A stretch of DNA of 64,000 nucleotides. Origin: Chlorophyllum brunneum (taxonomy: Eukaryota; Basidiomycota; Agaricomycetes; Agaricales; Agaricaceae). How positions within the stretch are numbered: position 1 is the first letter of the stretch; every line of letters begins with the position of its first letter. Where the stretch lies: contig OY756140.1 of the NCBI GenBank assembly GCA_963576785.1, positions 248,001-312,000 on the forward strand. The letters run 5' to 3'. Shown here piece after piece: positions 45,548 through 57,100 of the stretch. Made by a program: the position numbers and the translations under genes. The notes under the pieces are model-generated. The model was not told the origin of the DNA. It saw only the letters and a program-made list of their open reading frames with translations, and did no database searches.

Positions 45548-46353
45548 TCAGTTCATGATACAACCAAGACCACTTGCTAGACTACTCACAATCCTCATAA
45601 ACATATTTCTCTCATCTGGCGGAAGCTCATCCACCTGTTCCGGAGTCATGGATAATATATGTGCTGCCAGAGCCTAGTAGTAGGAATGTTGATGCCAGCT
45701 AAAAGGGATGTCCACAAGAGCACTTACATTTTTTTGCTCTAGAAATGCCATCTTCGACCTATCACTTGCATCTTCTGTAATTGATATGCTTTCTGTTTGC
45801 ATTTGGGAGGTCTCACTATGTGGAACCACTGGTGTATAAGGAGGAAGGGACTGCTGCTCTGTCCTGGTGAACTTGGCAACTTGTGGCTGAGTTTTCCCTG
45901 TTTGCAATAGGTCAACACCTATAGCACAAATGTGACTGTACACAAAAAAACACCAACCAGGATTAGACTGGTGCTGCAGATGTCCAACTTGGTCTGTCCA
46001 GCATTCTAATTAGTAATACTCAATAGATCAAACAAATCAAAAATTACTTTTAAGGAGTTTAGTCTTCTGCTTGGCTTGAGGACATTGGAACAAAGATTTC
46101 TGTACAGTATAGTCTTTTTCAAGCTCAGCAATTTCAAACTTCAGCTCTATAATCAAATTCACTTTCATTAATATTCAGATACCTGAGCTTAGACACAAGA
46201 CTTACGTTTATGACTTGCAACATAGCAATTGTATTGACACTCCTTGGACCTAAGATTCTTTTTTTCAAATAGCAGCTCTTCTGCAGTCATTGATTCCAAT
46301 TCAGATCCCATTCGACTTCTCATATGATCACAATACTCAGAGTAAGATGACAT
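45548..46353 (-). CDS. Small coiled-coil protein with CstF-type C-terminal helices, about 203 aa
   Basis: Five exons on the minus strand keep frame: 46353-46206, 46146-46048, 46005-45958, 45918-45728, 45673-45548. The introns are short (59, 42, 39 and 54 nt) and AT-rich. The N-terminal half is charged and helical (SELESMTAEELLFEKKNLRS; LKFEIAELEKDYTVQKSL), fitting a coiled coil. The end, HILSMTPEQVDELPPDERNM, resembles the C-terminal helical domain of CstF-64/Rna15 (TPEQ...LPP.ER), which binds partners in 3'-end processing. No RRM is present, so it is not a full CstF-64. The true 3' end is uncertain, since a further intron could replace the last residues. Base composition differs from its GC-richer neighbours. 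Confidence 0.5.
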
Positions 46354-46719
46354 GGCTTCTGATAGAAGTGGAGGAAAGTTGTCAGAAGTTAGATGTACTG
46401 GAGTTGATTGATTTCTAATCCTGATAACAGTCTTAGGTCATATCTGAGTCTATTGTAGCTCCAAAAGCCACATGATCTGTCTCAAGGTAGATAGATATCA
46501 CATATAGATTAAATAGGAGATTTATGTATAAAATAAAATAAAATAAATAAAAACCTAAAAATATTAACAGTATAATAAGCCTGAAATATCTCTTTCTATA
46601 GCAGGTACACCTTTATCTGAATACTCTAGAAAATTGCTTGTAACTATCAAGAATCTAAGCTAACAAAGTTTTTGGTAAGCTTCACAAATGTGAAACATGA
46701 CTTGACACAAGTTAACATT

Positions 46720-47014
46720 TTATTGATTCTCAACCAAGTCCTCTTCATAATCTTCAGCACTATTGCCATGACATGCACAGTGTGTTACTATTCCTGCATT
46801 AAGTTGTCGTTGTAGTGCTTCTTTTTTTCTCTGAAGATATCTGTTCTGGCGAACAAGCTCTGTTCAGTACGTATTAGTTAATTTAGAATAGACAAAGATA
46901 CCAGCACTTACGATTGTAATGCTCAGCCTTTTTCTGCCACTCTTCTCTGGCATGGCCCACATCTGATCTGAGGTTTTGCATTATCTTCTGATGACTTGAC
47001 TGTGATGAGCCCAT
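46720..47014 (-). CDS. Very small coiled-coil protein, 80 aa
   Basis: Two exons on the minus strand (47014-46912 and 46859-46720) join in frame across a 52-nt intron with good GTAAGT and CAG sites. The product starts MGSSQSSHQKIMQNLRSD and continues as a charged helix (HAREEWQKKAEHYN; LVRQNRYLQRKKEALQRQLN). It ends with CACHG and an acidic tail, stopping at 46720. The gene lies about 370 nt upstream of the coiled-coil gene at 45548-46353 on the same strand, with similar AT-rich composition. The two could be parts of one longer gene. Family not recognised. Confidence 0.5.
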
Positions 47015-47556
47015 GATAATGGAATAAGTCTAAGAGATGCGTTACTGAATAGCCAAACATATAAGACACTAGTTGACTAAGAACCCCATAATAGAGCATC
47101 AAATACATCCCCAAACATCAGCACCCCATTAGTGCCACATACTAAGGAAAGGTGTATATTCATATACCATTTCGATGCATGCTCCGTCCACATCCATCAT
47201 CGTGGTGGAGTCATCATCATCCATTAATGAAAAAGACCCAGCAAATTCCTCGCCAAAGCTTTCCCTTTCGCCTTCTGTTTTGTTCCAATAACACTGAGGG
47301 TGGTATCGGTGACGATACGCTCCTCTTGCCATTCCTGTTCCCATATCCAAATCCATACCCCTCTATCACCGGCAACTGAGATTGTGTGGAACAGGCACAA
47401 GTGGCGGTGAAGGCGAAGGCGAAAAACCCTTATGCATAGCAATATCCCGATTTTTGAGCGAACACATCAGCATTGCTTATCAGCTTTTCCGATAAGCCCA
47501 ATGACGCTCAGGAACAGCCGCCACAAGCGCCAACCTACCCACGGCACCCTACGTTC
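47015..47556. other. Intergenic region upstream of the OB-fold gene
   Basis: Frames on both strands are short. A minus-strand frame at 47129-47356 has an acidic stretch but no supported exon join. Probably the shared promoter region of the divergent genes at 46720-47014 and 47557-48655. Confidence 0.4.
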
Positions 47557-48655
47557 ATGTCGACATACAGAGTCTTCCTGGGAGCTCCTTCAACACGCGA
47601 CCTTGACAGCGATCCAATAGATTATCAGTGGCAAAACTTATCCTCTCAGCCCCAGTCCGACAAACTACGTGAACAATTACCCATCCCTTCTGACTTCCCA
47701 CCTACCCAGGCTCTGGATGACGCGAGCCGGAGGATATCTCTCATTTACCAGAACGCTATCTTCAATGATAGCTTCAATGACGGTGACGGGAACCTAGAGG
47801 AAGATGAAGAGAGCAACGCCGTTCCTGGTGGTGTAGGTCTGTCGTTCGTTTCTTACTCTGGTTGATTGCTGTCTATTTATGCTTCCCAAGACCAGACCAC
47901 CGCAATAACCTGGTTGCCTACACAAGAAGGCAATGCCCAAGAAAAGTCTCGCATTCATCGGAGCATGAACGAACTATCGTTTTTGAACACAAGAACACGC
48001 TCCTTCCTCGAGTCCCAGCCCTCAACCCAAGAGAGTCTATCGATGAATTACTCCGACGCATCCTCCATCGCTCGTTTCCCAACTTTTCACTTCAATCTTC
48101 ATTCCCTCACTTCCCTCACCCATCTTGTAAAGCAAAAATTCACAGGTTCTGTCAGAATTTCGACTGTGTTGGCTGTGCTCGAAGTCGAAGGTCCTGATAC
48201 TGTTCGAATCAAGAACGGGAAGGATGCAGGGAAAGAAGTGGCTATTCTCAAGATGATTCTTGGAGACGAGGAGGGCACGATATGCAAGTTGACCGCATGG
48301 AGAGAAGTTGCAGAACGATGGGGCGGTGGTCAACAAAATACTACAGCTGTGAAAAGGGGCGATATAATCCTCATAGAAAGTACGTCATTCTCTCCTGTTG
48401 TTGCATTGCCACTGTCCTGATCATCCACTCATATCAGACGTAACAGCTGTATTTGACTCGAAATCCTCACCGGCCATCACAGCATCTCCTTTCCTCAAGT
48501 CTTCTTTGACCATATGCTATCGTACGATGCCATATAGCAGAGACGATAACCGTTTACGCCCAGACTTGAGATTAGGAAGAAGCGATGCAGCTGTACGGAA
48601 GGTTGCTACTGTCGTCGCCTGGTTTCAGGGTCTGGCTGGACTTGACAGGGCTTAA
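47557..48655 (+). pseudogene. OB-fold protein (shieldin-2/RPA-like) gene with one in-frame TGA
   Basis: Exons 47557-48379 and 48438-48655 join in frame over a 58-nt intron and would give about 345 residues. The C-terminal 170 residues look like a single-strand-DNA-binding OB fold: VRISTVLAVLEVEGPDTVRI, VAILKMILGDEEGTICKLT, AWREVAERWGG and KRGDIILIENVTAVF. The best impression is the first OB domain of shieldin subunit 2 or an RPA-type OB. The N-terminal part is Ser/Gln-rich and disordered. An in-frame TGA (47863-47865) follows codon 102, where the inverted copy has GGA. If real, translation stops before the OB domain, unless a downstream ATG (for example near 47967) is used. Confidence 0.6.
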
Positions 48656-48986
48656 ATCCGCTGGAAGTCCAGTGCACAAGGCTTCGGCGGTGTATTTTGT
48701 TCAGTCCCTACAGCCAAATTGACACATGGTGCTTTTTATGCCAATCTCTCGTCGCCAGGCGATATTTGCCAGGCCTCGTGGGATTCATTTTGAAGCTGTG
48801 CGACCATTACACTGCGTATTAACAGCACCGCCTCCGATCATGCGGCCCCTAAATCAGCTCCATCAACTTACTTGGTACGTGCCCCTGATCTTGGCCATCG
48901 ATTGTATTTATATCGAGCTCTCACTATTCCAGTTGTTCATATTCTTTGATTCCGCCCCCGTGACCCTCCTATATTCTCAATCAAGT
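48656..48986. other. Intergenic, annexin promoter region
   Basis: About 330 nt between the OB-fold gene and the annexin ATG. CT-rich before 48987. No coding signal. Confidence 0.45.
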
Positions 48987-51010
48987 ATGACTAGTGAAGG
49001 TTATCAGACACAGTACTCACCGCACCAGTCCACACCCCATGTGAGTTTGAAGTCTAGTTTCGGAGTCCAATGATCTATTGGCTGATGAGCGGCTTGCAGA
49101 CGGTGCACCCTGAATCTGTAGGTTACTCTCATGATGGGTGGATGTCGAGACATCTCACACTCTGGGATCAGGCCCCGACTCCGGGACAACCTGCACCTCA
49201 AGTCACTCAGGTAAGTTATGGGAAGACTCGTGTGTTGACCTTGCTACTGACGTCACTCTACTCCAGACACCAGGGGCCCCTGGGATGTACCCACCTCCAG
49301 GCGGTCCACCACCATCCGCAACTCAACCACACCCACCACACCCACACCCACAACTCCAAATTCCCCAGGGTACACCCACAGCCCCGGCATATCCAACACC
49401 AACACCAGCCGCGCCAGGATTCCCCGCACCATCACCTGGCGCAGGTTACCAACCTGGCTATTCCCCACAACCGTTTTCGGCTGTACCTACAGCTATTGTT
49501 TATCTTGGTACGACCGTTCCGAACCCTGATGCGCCACCAGCGCCACATGGGACTTTGAAAGTACCTGGGTATTTTCCGGAGAAGGATTATGAAGTATTGA
49601 AGAATGCAAAGAAAGGATTGTTGGGTGGTGGATGGAATGAGACTACGTGTGAGTACTCTACTTGATGGAACTGAGCATTACTGCGTGCTGATATGATTCT
49701 GCGAACAGTGGCAAAGATGTTTGTAGGGTTGAACCCGTTCCAGGCTGATGCGCTTTCGGATTACTTTAGTGCGCAGACTGGGAAGACGCTCGCCGAGTAT
49801 GTGCCTACGAAAACTAGGATGAATGGATGGTTTTAGTGAGTTGCTTGTTCGGCCCTGATGGTTGAGTTGACGACTGATTGGATCATAGTGAGGTTATTCA
49901 TGGACTTGCCCTTGGACCATTGGGCTATGATGCCGAACTTGCCAAGAGAGCAATTATCGGTGCTGGGTGAGTCCCGACCTCTCACGCCCGGCGTCCTCTG
50001 AACTAAAACACGTTTCAGGACCAATGAGGATTTGTTGATTGAGCTCCTACTCAGTCGCAGTAACGACGATATTGAGATCCTCAAGAGAGCGTATACGAAG
50101 AAACATGGATCTAGCTTGGTGCAGGATGTGAAGAAGGATGTATCGGGATCCACGAAAACCAGTGAGTTCCACTTCCTGCCTCTACATGTATCTTCGCGAC
50201 TAACGTCAACTATCACAGTGTTCAATATGGCGTTGATGGCACAGCGACCTGCGGGTGGGTTTGTTGACATGGCACAGGTTGAGAAAGATGTGGAGGATTT
50301 GAACCAGCATGGACTTGCGAAGGGTACCAAGTTGGACGAGGTGAGTCTTTGATGCGATTGTTGCGTGGAATGGGTGAACTGACGGAGATATGTTACCACC
50401 CAAGATATTATTCTGTCAAATTTTCATCAACCGATCGGATCCACACATCACTGCTGTGTAGGTCCCTCGCGTCACCCGTCAAGTGTCAAGTATACCCCTT
50501 GTTGACACAATGTATTTTCAGGATTGACCGATACGCCCAGAAGTACAAGAGCTTGAGTAAGGTGATCAAGACATCTCCAGGCTTGTAAGCTTCCCATTTC
50601 CTATGCGCATTCTACTACAGCCGACATTAATCAAATACCTTTTCCAGTGCGGCCGATGTGAAGAAAGGATTATTATACATCATCCATTCCGTCAAATCAA
50701 AGCGCAACAAACAAGAGCCAACGGGAGCATGGCGTGATGCCAAATTGATATCGAAGGCGATGAAAGGCATAGGTACGAAGGACGCGGAGCTGTGTTACAG
50801 GTGCGTCTTTGCGAAAACGACAATTGTGGCTTTTGCTGATGAATTATTTGTGTGAATAGGATTATCCGAGCGTCTTGGGATCCTCGACGGATGAGGGCAG
50901 TCAAGGACGCGTATCTGCAGCGGTATGGTGAAACGTTGGAAAAACGCGTAAAAGCTGAAGCGAGTGGGTCATATAAGGCGATCCTATGCGAACTCATCAA
51001 TAAGACCTGA
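48987..51010 (+). CDS. Annexin, about 460 aa, twelve exons
   Basis: Exons: 48987-49040, 49100-49117, 49172-49210, 49267-49648, 49709-49835, 49889-49966, 50019-50161, 50219-50340, 50405-50457, 50522-50584, 50648-50800, 50860-51010. All phases agree. Annexins bind acidic phospholipids with Ca2+ and act in membrane traffic and repair. The first about 120 residues are Pro/Gly/Gln-rich, the usual fungal head. The core has four repeats, with AIIGAGTNEDLLIELLLSRS, then EILFCQIFINRSDPHITAV, then GIGTKDAELCYRIIRASWDP. The first repeat is weaker (LLGGGWNETTLAKMFVGLN). Intron 2 (49118-49171) is 54 nt without a stop and could be mistaken for coding. Exons 2 and 3 are very small (18 and 39 nt). Confidence 0.92.
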
Positions 51011-52337
51011 TATTTTGCGTGAATTAGTCGTATATAATGAATCTAGATATCCTCTTGCGATGCGAATACAAATAGGTGTTATTTAATTTATCAGAGAAGC
51101 GGACGAAGTCGATGGGTTGACGTATCGGGTATTTACATATGAGCATAGGTCCGTTCATCGGATCCAACGTCTCTAGGTCATACTATGAATAGCGGTCTAA
51201 GAGTTCCTGTACGTGTATAAAGAGATCAGCCTATTCTTGGCCGCCAACAGCTGAACTTGTTTTTATGTGAATACCTCCTGGTGCGGAGATAGCTCACTGG
51301 TAGAAGAGCCGATGTTACCCGTATGTTATGCCAGGTCAAACAAATAATCCTGACACCCTATTTTCGCTCTACTTTACTATAAATGTACTTTATTTCTTAC
51401 CTTTCGAAAATTTACCTTGATTGCTTTAAATTTTAACGAAACCATTGGTGCGTGTGGTACGAGAGACATGGACATCTTCTGTCTAGTTTGAATGGGAGGC
51501 ACGTTGATTGATTGAGGATGGAGATTGGGTCAGTTATGACAGGATGGAGTTGATGTGCAGATTGATAGCTAAAATTTTACGGAAAGATTCGTGTCAGGGA
51601 GTGAAAATACTGATGACTCGGTTTATTGTGTTACTCGCTATCGGTCTTACTGTCCATCGACTTATATTTTTGTGTCGAATGGTGCTCCTTGTGCATTTCG
51701 AATCCGAGGTACTCACACGAGCCCGTGATCAGATTCATATCATGGACCTATATTGGGAACCACGCCAAATGAACAGAGTACCGCTACCGTGAAAGATATG
51801 AGTTGTCTAATCCACTCTGGTTGATTGTGAAACGTCGGGATGTTATTCAAGGTGTACTCGCACCTAGCACTTCCAAGGTCCAAAATAGCAGTAATACGGC
51901 TGATAATTAGGTGGCATGTGGTTGACCAGGGCCGTCGTCATCGGGACCAGACAAGCTTTATTTCACCTTGTGAAACGGGATCAGCAGGGGATCCACTACA
52001 GTGTGAAGATCATTCCGGTTTAGTTCTTGTCTAAAATTGAGATTTTTTTTTGGTCATGTTGGCACTACTTGTTCGGTTGTCGAAATTGATTAACGTTCAA
52101 GGGCACAGTCACCGACCCCGCCCAAGAGTCTAGTCTTCTAAGTATATGGACTCTTTCCCATCCCGGCTGATGTCGGCCTGTCAAGATCTCGGATTGAGCT
52201 ATTACTCCGGTGCCAGGATAAAAAGGACCGCTGGGGGCCCGTGCCAACCAACCCCCACCGATAACCGCAACCGAGTTTCTGCGGGTAGCCTAGGCAAGAC
52301 TTGACACCCTCCCAAAACCTGCTCTCCTGCTACAAAC
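51011..52337. other. Intergenic, no supported protein gene
   Basis: About 1.3 kb. A tRNA-like 78-nt stretch at 51280-51357 is noted in the findings. The frame at 51508-51792 lacks support. Near 52300 the sequence fits the promoter of the next gene. Confidence 0.4.
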
Positions 52338-53548
52338 ATGGCGGGCGTCACTTTGTCACGATTCACACTTCCTCAAAGCATGGCTGACGCGTTTACGACC
52401 GGAATATTTTTCGGATTTTATCTCATAACTGCCTCGTTTGCGAATCGGTGGTTGATTTTTGCCGACGAGGGCTGGAAATTGAGGAGGAATATTCATTGGT
52501 TTATGGTCGTTATCACGAACGTGATCGTCGTGTTGTCGACGGCTTATGCGGCAATGGTTGTATGCAAGGCTATGGTTATGGCAAGGTCGGCGGAAGAAGG
52601 GCATAAGCCAGGCGAGTTCACTGACCCCCCTTGGGTTGCTATCCTGGCGGTTAGTTTCTAGGCTCTTCGGTGAGAAACTCTGATCTGACGTGTTCTGTGT
52701 TGAAAAGTGCACGTTGGCGAACTCTATTGCCCTGCTAGCGGATATCGTTCTAGTAAGTTGACTCATGTATACAGCACAAAGGAGAACAACTCTTGAGACC
52801 CTAACCTTTCAGATGTATCGTTTGTGGGTTCTCCACGCCAAGCGAATGTGGGTTGTATGGTTCCCCATTTTTCTCTGGATTGGTGGTGTCGTCTGCACAA
52901 TCTTGCAAGTATTCCTTCAAGTCGTGCACATCCACAATCCGGACTTTGGTCCTTACCAATGGGCAGGGGTCAACATGACCGTTGGACCTGGTATTGTGCT
53001 TCTGCCATTCTGGGCTTCAACTATAGCAGTGAACGCGTACTGTACCGGTAGATATCCGTTGGCCTCTAAAAGCGTTTTGGCATTGACGCATTCCCTGGGT
53101 TAGGTATCTTGATGTGGCGAATCTGGGCAGTATCGAAGAAAGGCGAGAACAACACTACCTCAAAACAGCTCAGATTCCTTGCCCGCATACTCATAGAATC
53201 TGGCATCCTCTACCTGTCCATCAGCCTTGCGCACTTCTTCGTCTGGTTCGGCCACGACAATTTTGCGATCCATATGCTCGGATCACTCGTGAGTGCTTGA
53301 GCTCCCATAAATTTCGTACTTGGTCTCTGACGTTCGTTGTTGGATGGATTGTACTTCACCAGAACGCAAGCGTAATTGGTATCGCGTACAATCTGATTAT
53401 CATCCGTACGGCACAGAACAGGGCGGAAGGCGAGGAGATTCATCTCGGTGCTGGGCAACTAACGACCATACAATTTAACTCGAAGCCAATGATTTCTGTG
53501 GAATATACAAGTAGCATCGAAACAGATGACCGGACGGTATATCAGTGA
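52338..53548 (+). CDS. Seven-transmembrane protein of unknown function, about 320 aa
   Basis: Five exons keep frame: 52338-52649, 52708-52752, 52813-53047, 53104-53288, 53363-53548, with introns of 56-74 nt. Hydropathy by eye gives seven spans: FTTGIFFGFYLITASFA, FMVVITNVIVVLSTAY, VAILACTLANSIALLADIVL, FPIFLWIGGVVCTILQVF, VLLPFWASTIAVNAYC, IESGILYLSISLAHFFV and ASVIGIAYNLIII. A polar C-terminal tail follows. This is the layout of the large agaricomycete families of orphan 7-TM proteins. There is no signature tying it to pheromone receptors or rhodopsins (no Schiff-base Lys seen in TM7). The last exon may continue: CAGTGAG at 53543 can also act as a donor, which would add a few residues after an acceptor near 53600. 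Confidence 0.78.
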
Positions 53549-54159
53549 GTCGAAAGCTCTGGGTTGAAGAATATAAGCTGATTTAGTTATGCTCTGCAGA
53601 ACCCATGGATCATACAGTTAAGGATCTCGGGGAGCTGACAGATGGGTGAAAATTGACGCTATGCTGTATATAAAAAGGATTCGAAGGAAGGTACACACCA
53701 GACCCTTATAAATAATGGCCATGGACGGCACTGTTTGAAAGATACTGCCGAAAGTGGAAATGTCAATCCAGCGCGTGGTCGTCGCACAAGATGATTTCAC
53801 CGATAAGCTTGGGGGATTGGGTCGAACCAGTAGCACAATGTCTATCGATACTTCCCACGAATAAATATATGTTCTCGGTTGATCAAATCTGTTACCGGAG
53901 GGGCGACGAGGAGAAGAGAAGGTTGGAGAGAGCGGAGAAGTTCGATTGATGTGTCGATGGATCAGATACCCGCGACCCCTACTTTTTTCTGACTTATCGG
54001 ATCCAGTGTTGGAGCTGTGAGGGTCTCGCTGTGTCATCATTTCACAGGGAAGGGTCCCCAAGGTGATGCTAGAAATAACAGCCTAAGGGTTTCTCTACTG
54101 CTTTAAATCTATAAACTATAATTGAATGTGTCGCCCACTCCTCTTATAACCTCCGAACA
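53549..54159. other. Intergenic or unplaced exons of the gene split by the LINE
   Basis: No convincing exon was placed, though the 5' part of the gene seen at 54160-54225 should lie here. The minus frame at 53618-54061 lacks similarity. Confidence 0.35.
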
Positions 54160-57100
54160 AGAGACCTTAGTTCATATCTCGCTGACTTCCAGGCTAGGCT
54201 CCTCAGCTTAGAAGGAGAGGCCACAGTATCTCGGTACCAGACGTTTGGCTGACACCTGGCTGACTCATTAGTTGTTGAGAAAATGACCATAATGAGTTGT
54301 TTGCTGGGGGCAGCAGTAAATGCAGTGGGAGAGAACATAGGGTCTACTCACTGAGATAATAAGCTTCTATCTGATACCTATAGAAAGGTAATTCGGATAG
54401 ACAGATATTATTGATAAAGCGGTCAGTGTCAGTAGTGTAGAGGTCAAAGTCAAGTAAGTCGGTACTGGTGTTATACTCAAAGAGATAGGCAATGATGAAG
54501 AGGTTGTTCAATTGAACAAGATGCAGAACTAGGTCTGCTACATGGGGTTTATATATATATTGTAACATAGGCGAGTTATACTACATAAAGTACTAGGAAT
54601 ACATAGAATGTTCCTTATGACTCCCTTTAACTGCAGCATAGTGCCTGCGGAGTACTGTGGAACGTAGTATCTAGTCATTGGTACTATGTAGAATAATCTA
54701 TCAAGTACTTATGACTCTCATTGTATGCAGAGCAACTCATAGGAAGTTACTACGGAATGAAGTTACTGGAAAGTAACAGATCAGTCTATTATTATTATAA
54801 TGACTTCATAGTCTATTTCTAGAATATGTCCAAAACTTCAACACTCCTCCTTGCTCTGTTTTGATGTAGAGTTTTTAATTACTCAAACGTCAAGCCAAGG
54901 CGAGGTCGGAATAGATTGAATTTTATTTTGTCTAAATTCTTTGTGAGAATATCGGCAGGATTTTCTGTGTCTTTCACAGAGAATATTTCAATCTTTCTGT
55001 CTTCTACCAAATCACAAATGTAATGGTATTTGACGTTGACATGTTTTGATCGTTTTTCTGTCACTGGATTTTTGGCCCAAAATATTGAACCCTCATTATT
55101 GCTGAAGAGATAAGGGGCCAATGATCGGATACCAATTTCTTCCAATAAATTGACAGTCCAAACAAGTTGTTGACTGCAATCTGACAAAGCTATATACTTG
55201 GCTTTAGTGGAAGATAATGCAATGGTTTTCTGTTTTCTACTTAATTAAGCGATAACTCCACTGGCTAATAAACAGAAATATCCAGTTACGGATTTACAAC
55301 TAATTGGATCACCAGCCCAATCAGAGTTGGAAAAGGCATTAAGGCCTTGCATAGAACTTCCATTATAGGTAATTCTATATTTGTGAGTAGCATTAAGGTA
55401 CTTTAGCAAATGTAAGCCTGCATTATAATGCGCTTTAGTGGGATTGGTCACATGTTGTGATAATTTGACAGTGGCAAAAGCAATGTCGGGCTGACTGCCT
55501 ATCATCGGATGTATGACTGATCCTACTAACTGTTGATACCTCTTTATGAAGTCAGGTGTCGCTTTTCCTGTATTGGATTCGAAAATAAATCCATTTGGTA
55601 ATAGGATTTCTTCCTTTCCAATTACTTTAAATTGATCAAGAACTTTTCCTAGATAATCTATTTGGTCTAGGGTAATTGATTGGTTTATAGGGTTTTGCGA
55701 AATTTTCATGCCAAGAAACTCTTTGGTTAGACCAAGGTCTCAGCATTCCCATTTTTTCATAAAGAGTGCTTGCTTCTCATATAGAAGTCTAAAGCCTCTG
55801 ATTCCAATGAACATTGAGTTATCTACATAGACCAGAGCTATAATAAGCTCTTTGGTTTCAGGGTCATAGTAATAATAAACTCCAGCATCTAGTTTGGATT
55901 GGACAAATCCTAGGTTGGTCATTGACTTAGTCAATTCCTTCCACCATTGTCGTCCAGATTGCTTTAGTCCATAAATAGCTCAGTTTAATTTCCAAACCAA
56001 ATTACCACAACCTGTATTGAAACCTTCTGGAAGTTCCATATAGAGTTCTTCATCCAGTTTTCCATAGAGATAAGCAGTTTTAACATCTAAACTGAGTATC
56101 TCCCAATCATTAAGGGCAGTGACTGCAAACATGAGTCATGCTGTCTCATAACGGACTACTGGTGAAAATAGTTCATCGTAATCGATTCCCTCTATCTGAG
56201 AGAATCCTTTTGCTACTAGTCAAGCACGGTATTGACTGTCTGATTTGGGTGTGAAGACCCATCTATTTTTGACAGCTTTTCTTCCAGGTGGAAGTTTAGC
56301 TAAGTCATAAACATGTCTTTCTTTGAGTGAATTTAACTCTTCTAAGCATGCTTTCTACCATTTAGATTTCTCTTCTAGTGGTAGTCGATTTAGATCCTTG
56401 AAAGAAATAGGAATTAATAGTGATTTGACTTTTTGAGTGTATAGATAATCAATCATCCCTACTCCTCCTTCTCTGCATAAGTCTTCTAATGTAGAAACTT
56501 CATGCTGAGAACATCTATCGATTATTCCAGATTTGGAAGTCTCTGATTGAATTTGTCTAACAAGTCTACTTGTAGAACTTGTCAACTTCGACTTAGGAGA
56601 TTGGAACATCTTATATTCCTAGAGAATTTTGGTCGGATGCTTTGTAGAACCATAGAAGTTTCCTGGACATTCAGGTACTTTTCTGGTTCTTTGTGGTCTC
56701 TGAGGTATTTCAGGAACCGGTATTTGATCCGAGTGACCTCGTGGTACAGAAGGACCAGCATCCCAATCATCTTTGACAGGGGTATAGGATATGAATAGTT
56801 GTATATCTGGATCATCTCTTTGAGAAGGCGGATGGTTCAAACCTTCAGAGTGATTAGGTGGATCAGCATATGATAATCCATCACTGTCATTGTCTTCTGG
56901 TGTTTATGCTTCACTTGGTGGAAAGAGAATGTTTTGCACAATACTATCCTACTCCTCCTGAACATTGGTATCGATATTTGGTGCTTTTCCCTTTCCTTTA
57001 TTCTTTTTAGGTTCAGGGAAAGGAGTTGGAATTTGTCCATGAACAGATCTATAAGTCCTATCTTCTGGAGAACTTTCGAGAGAAGTTTGGGGAATAGGGC

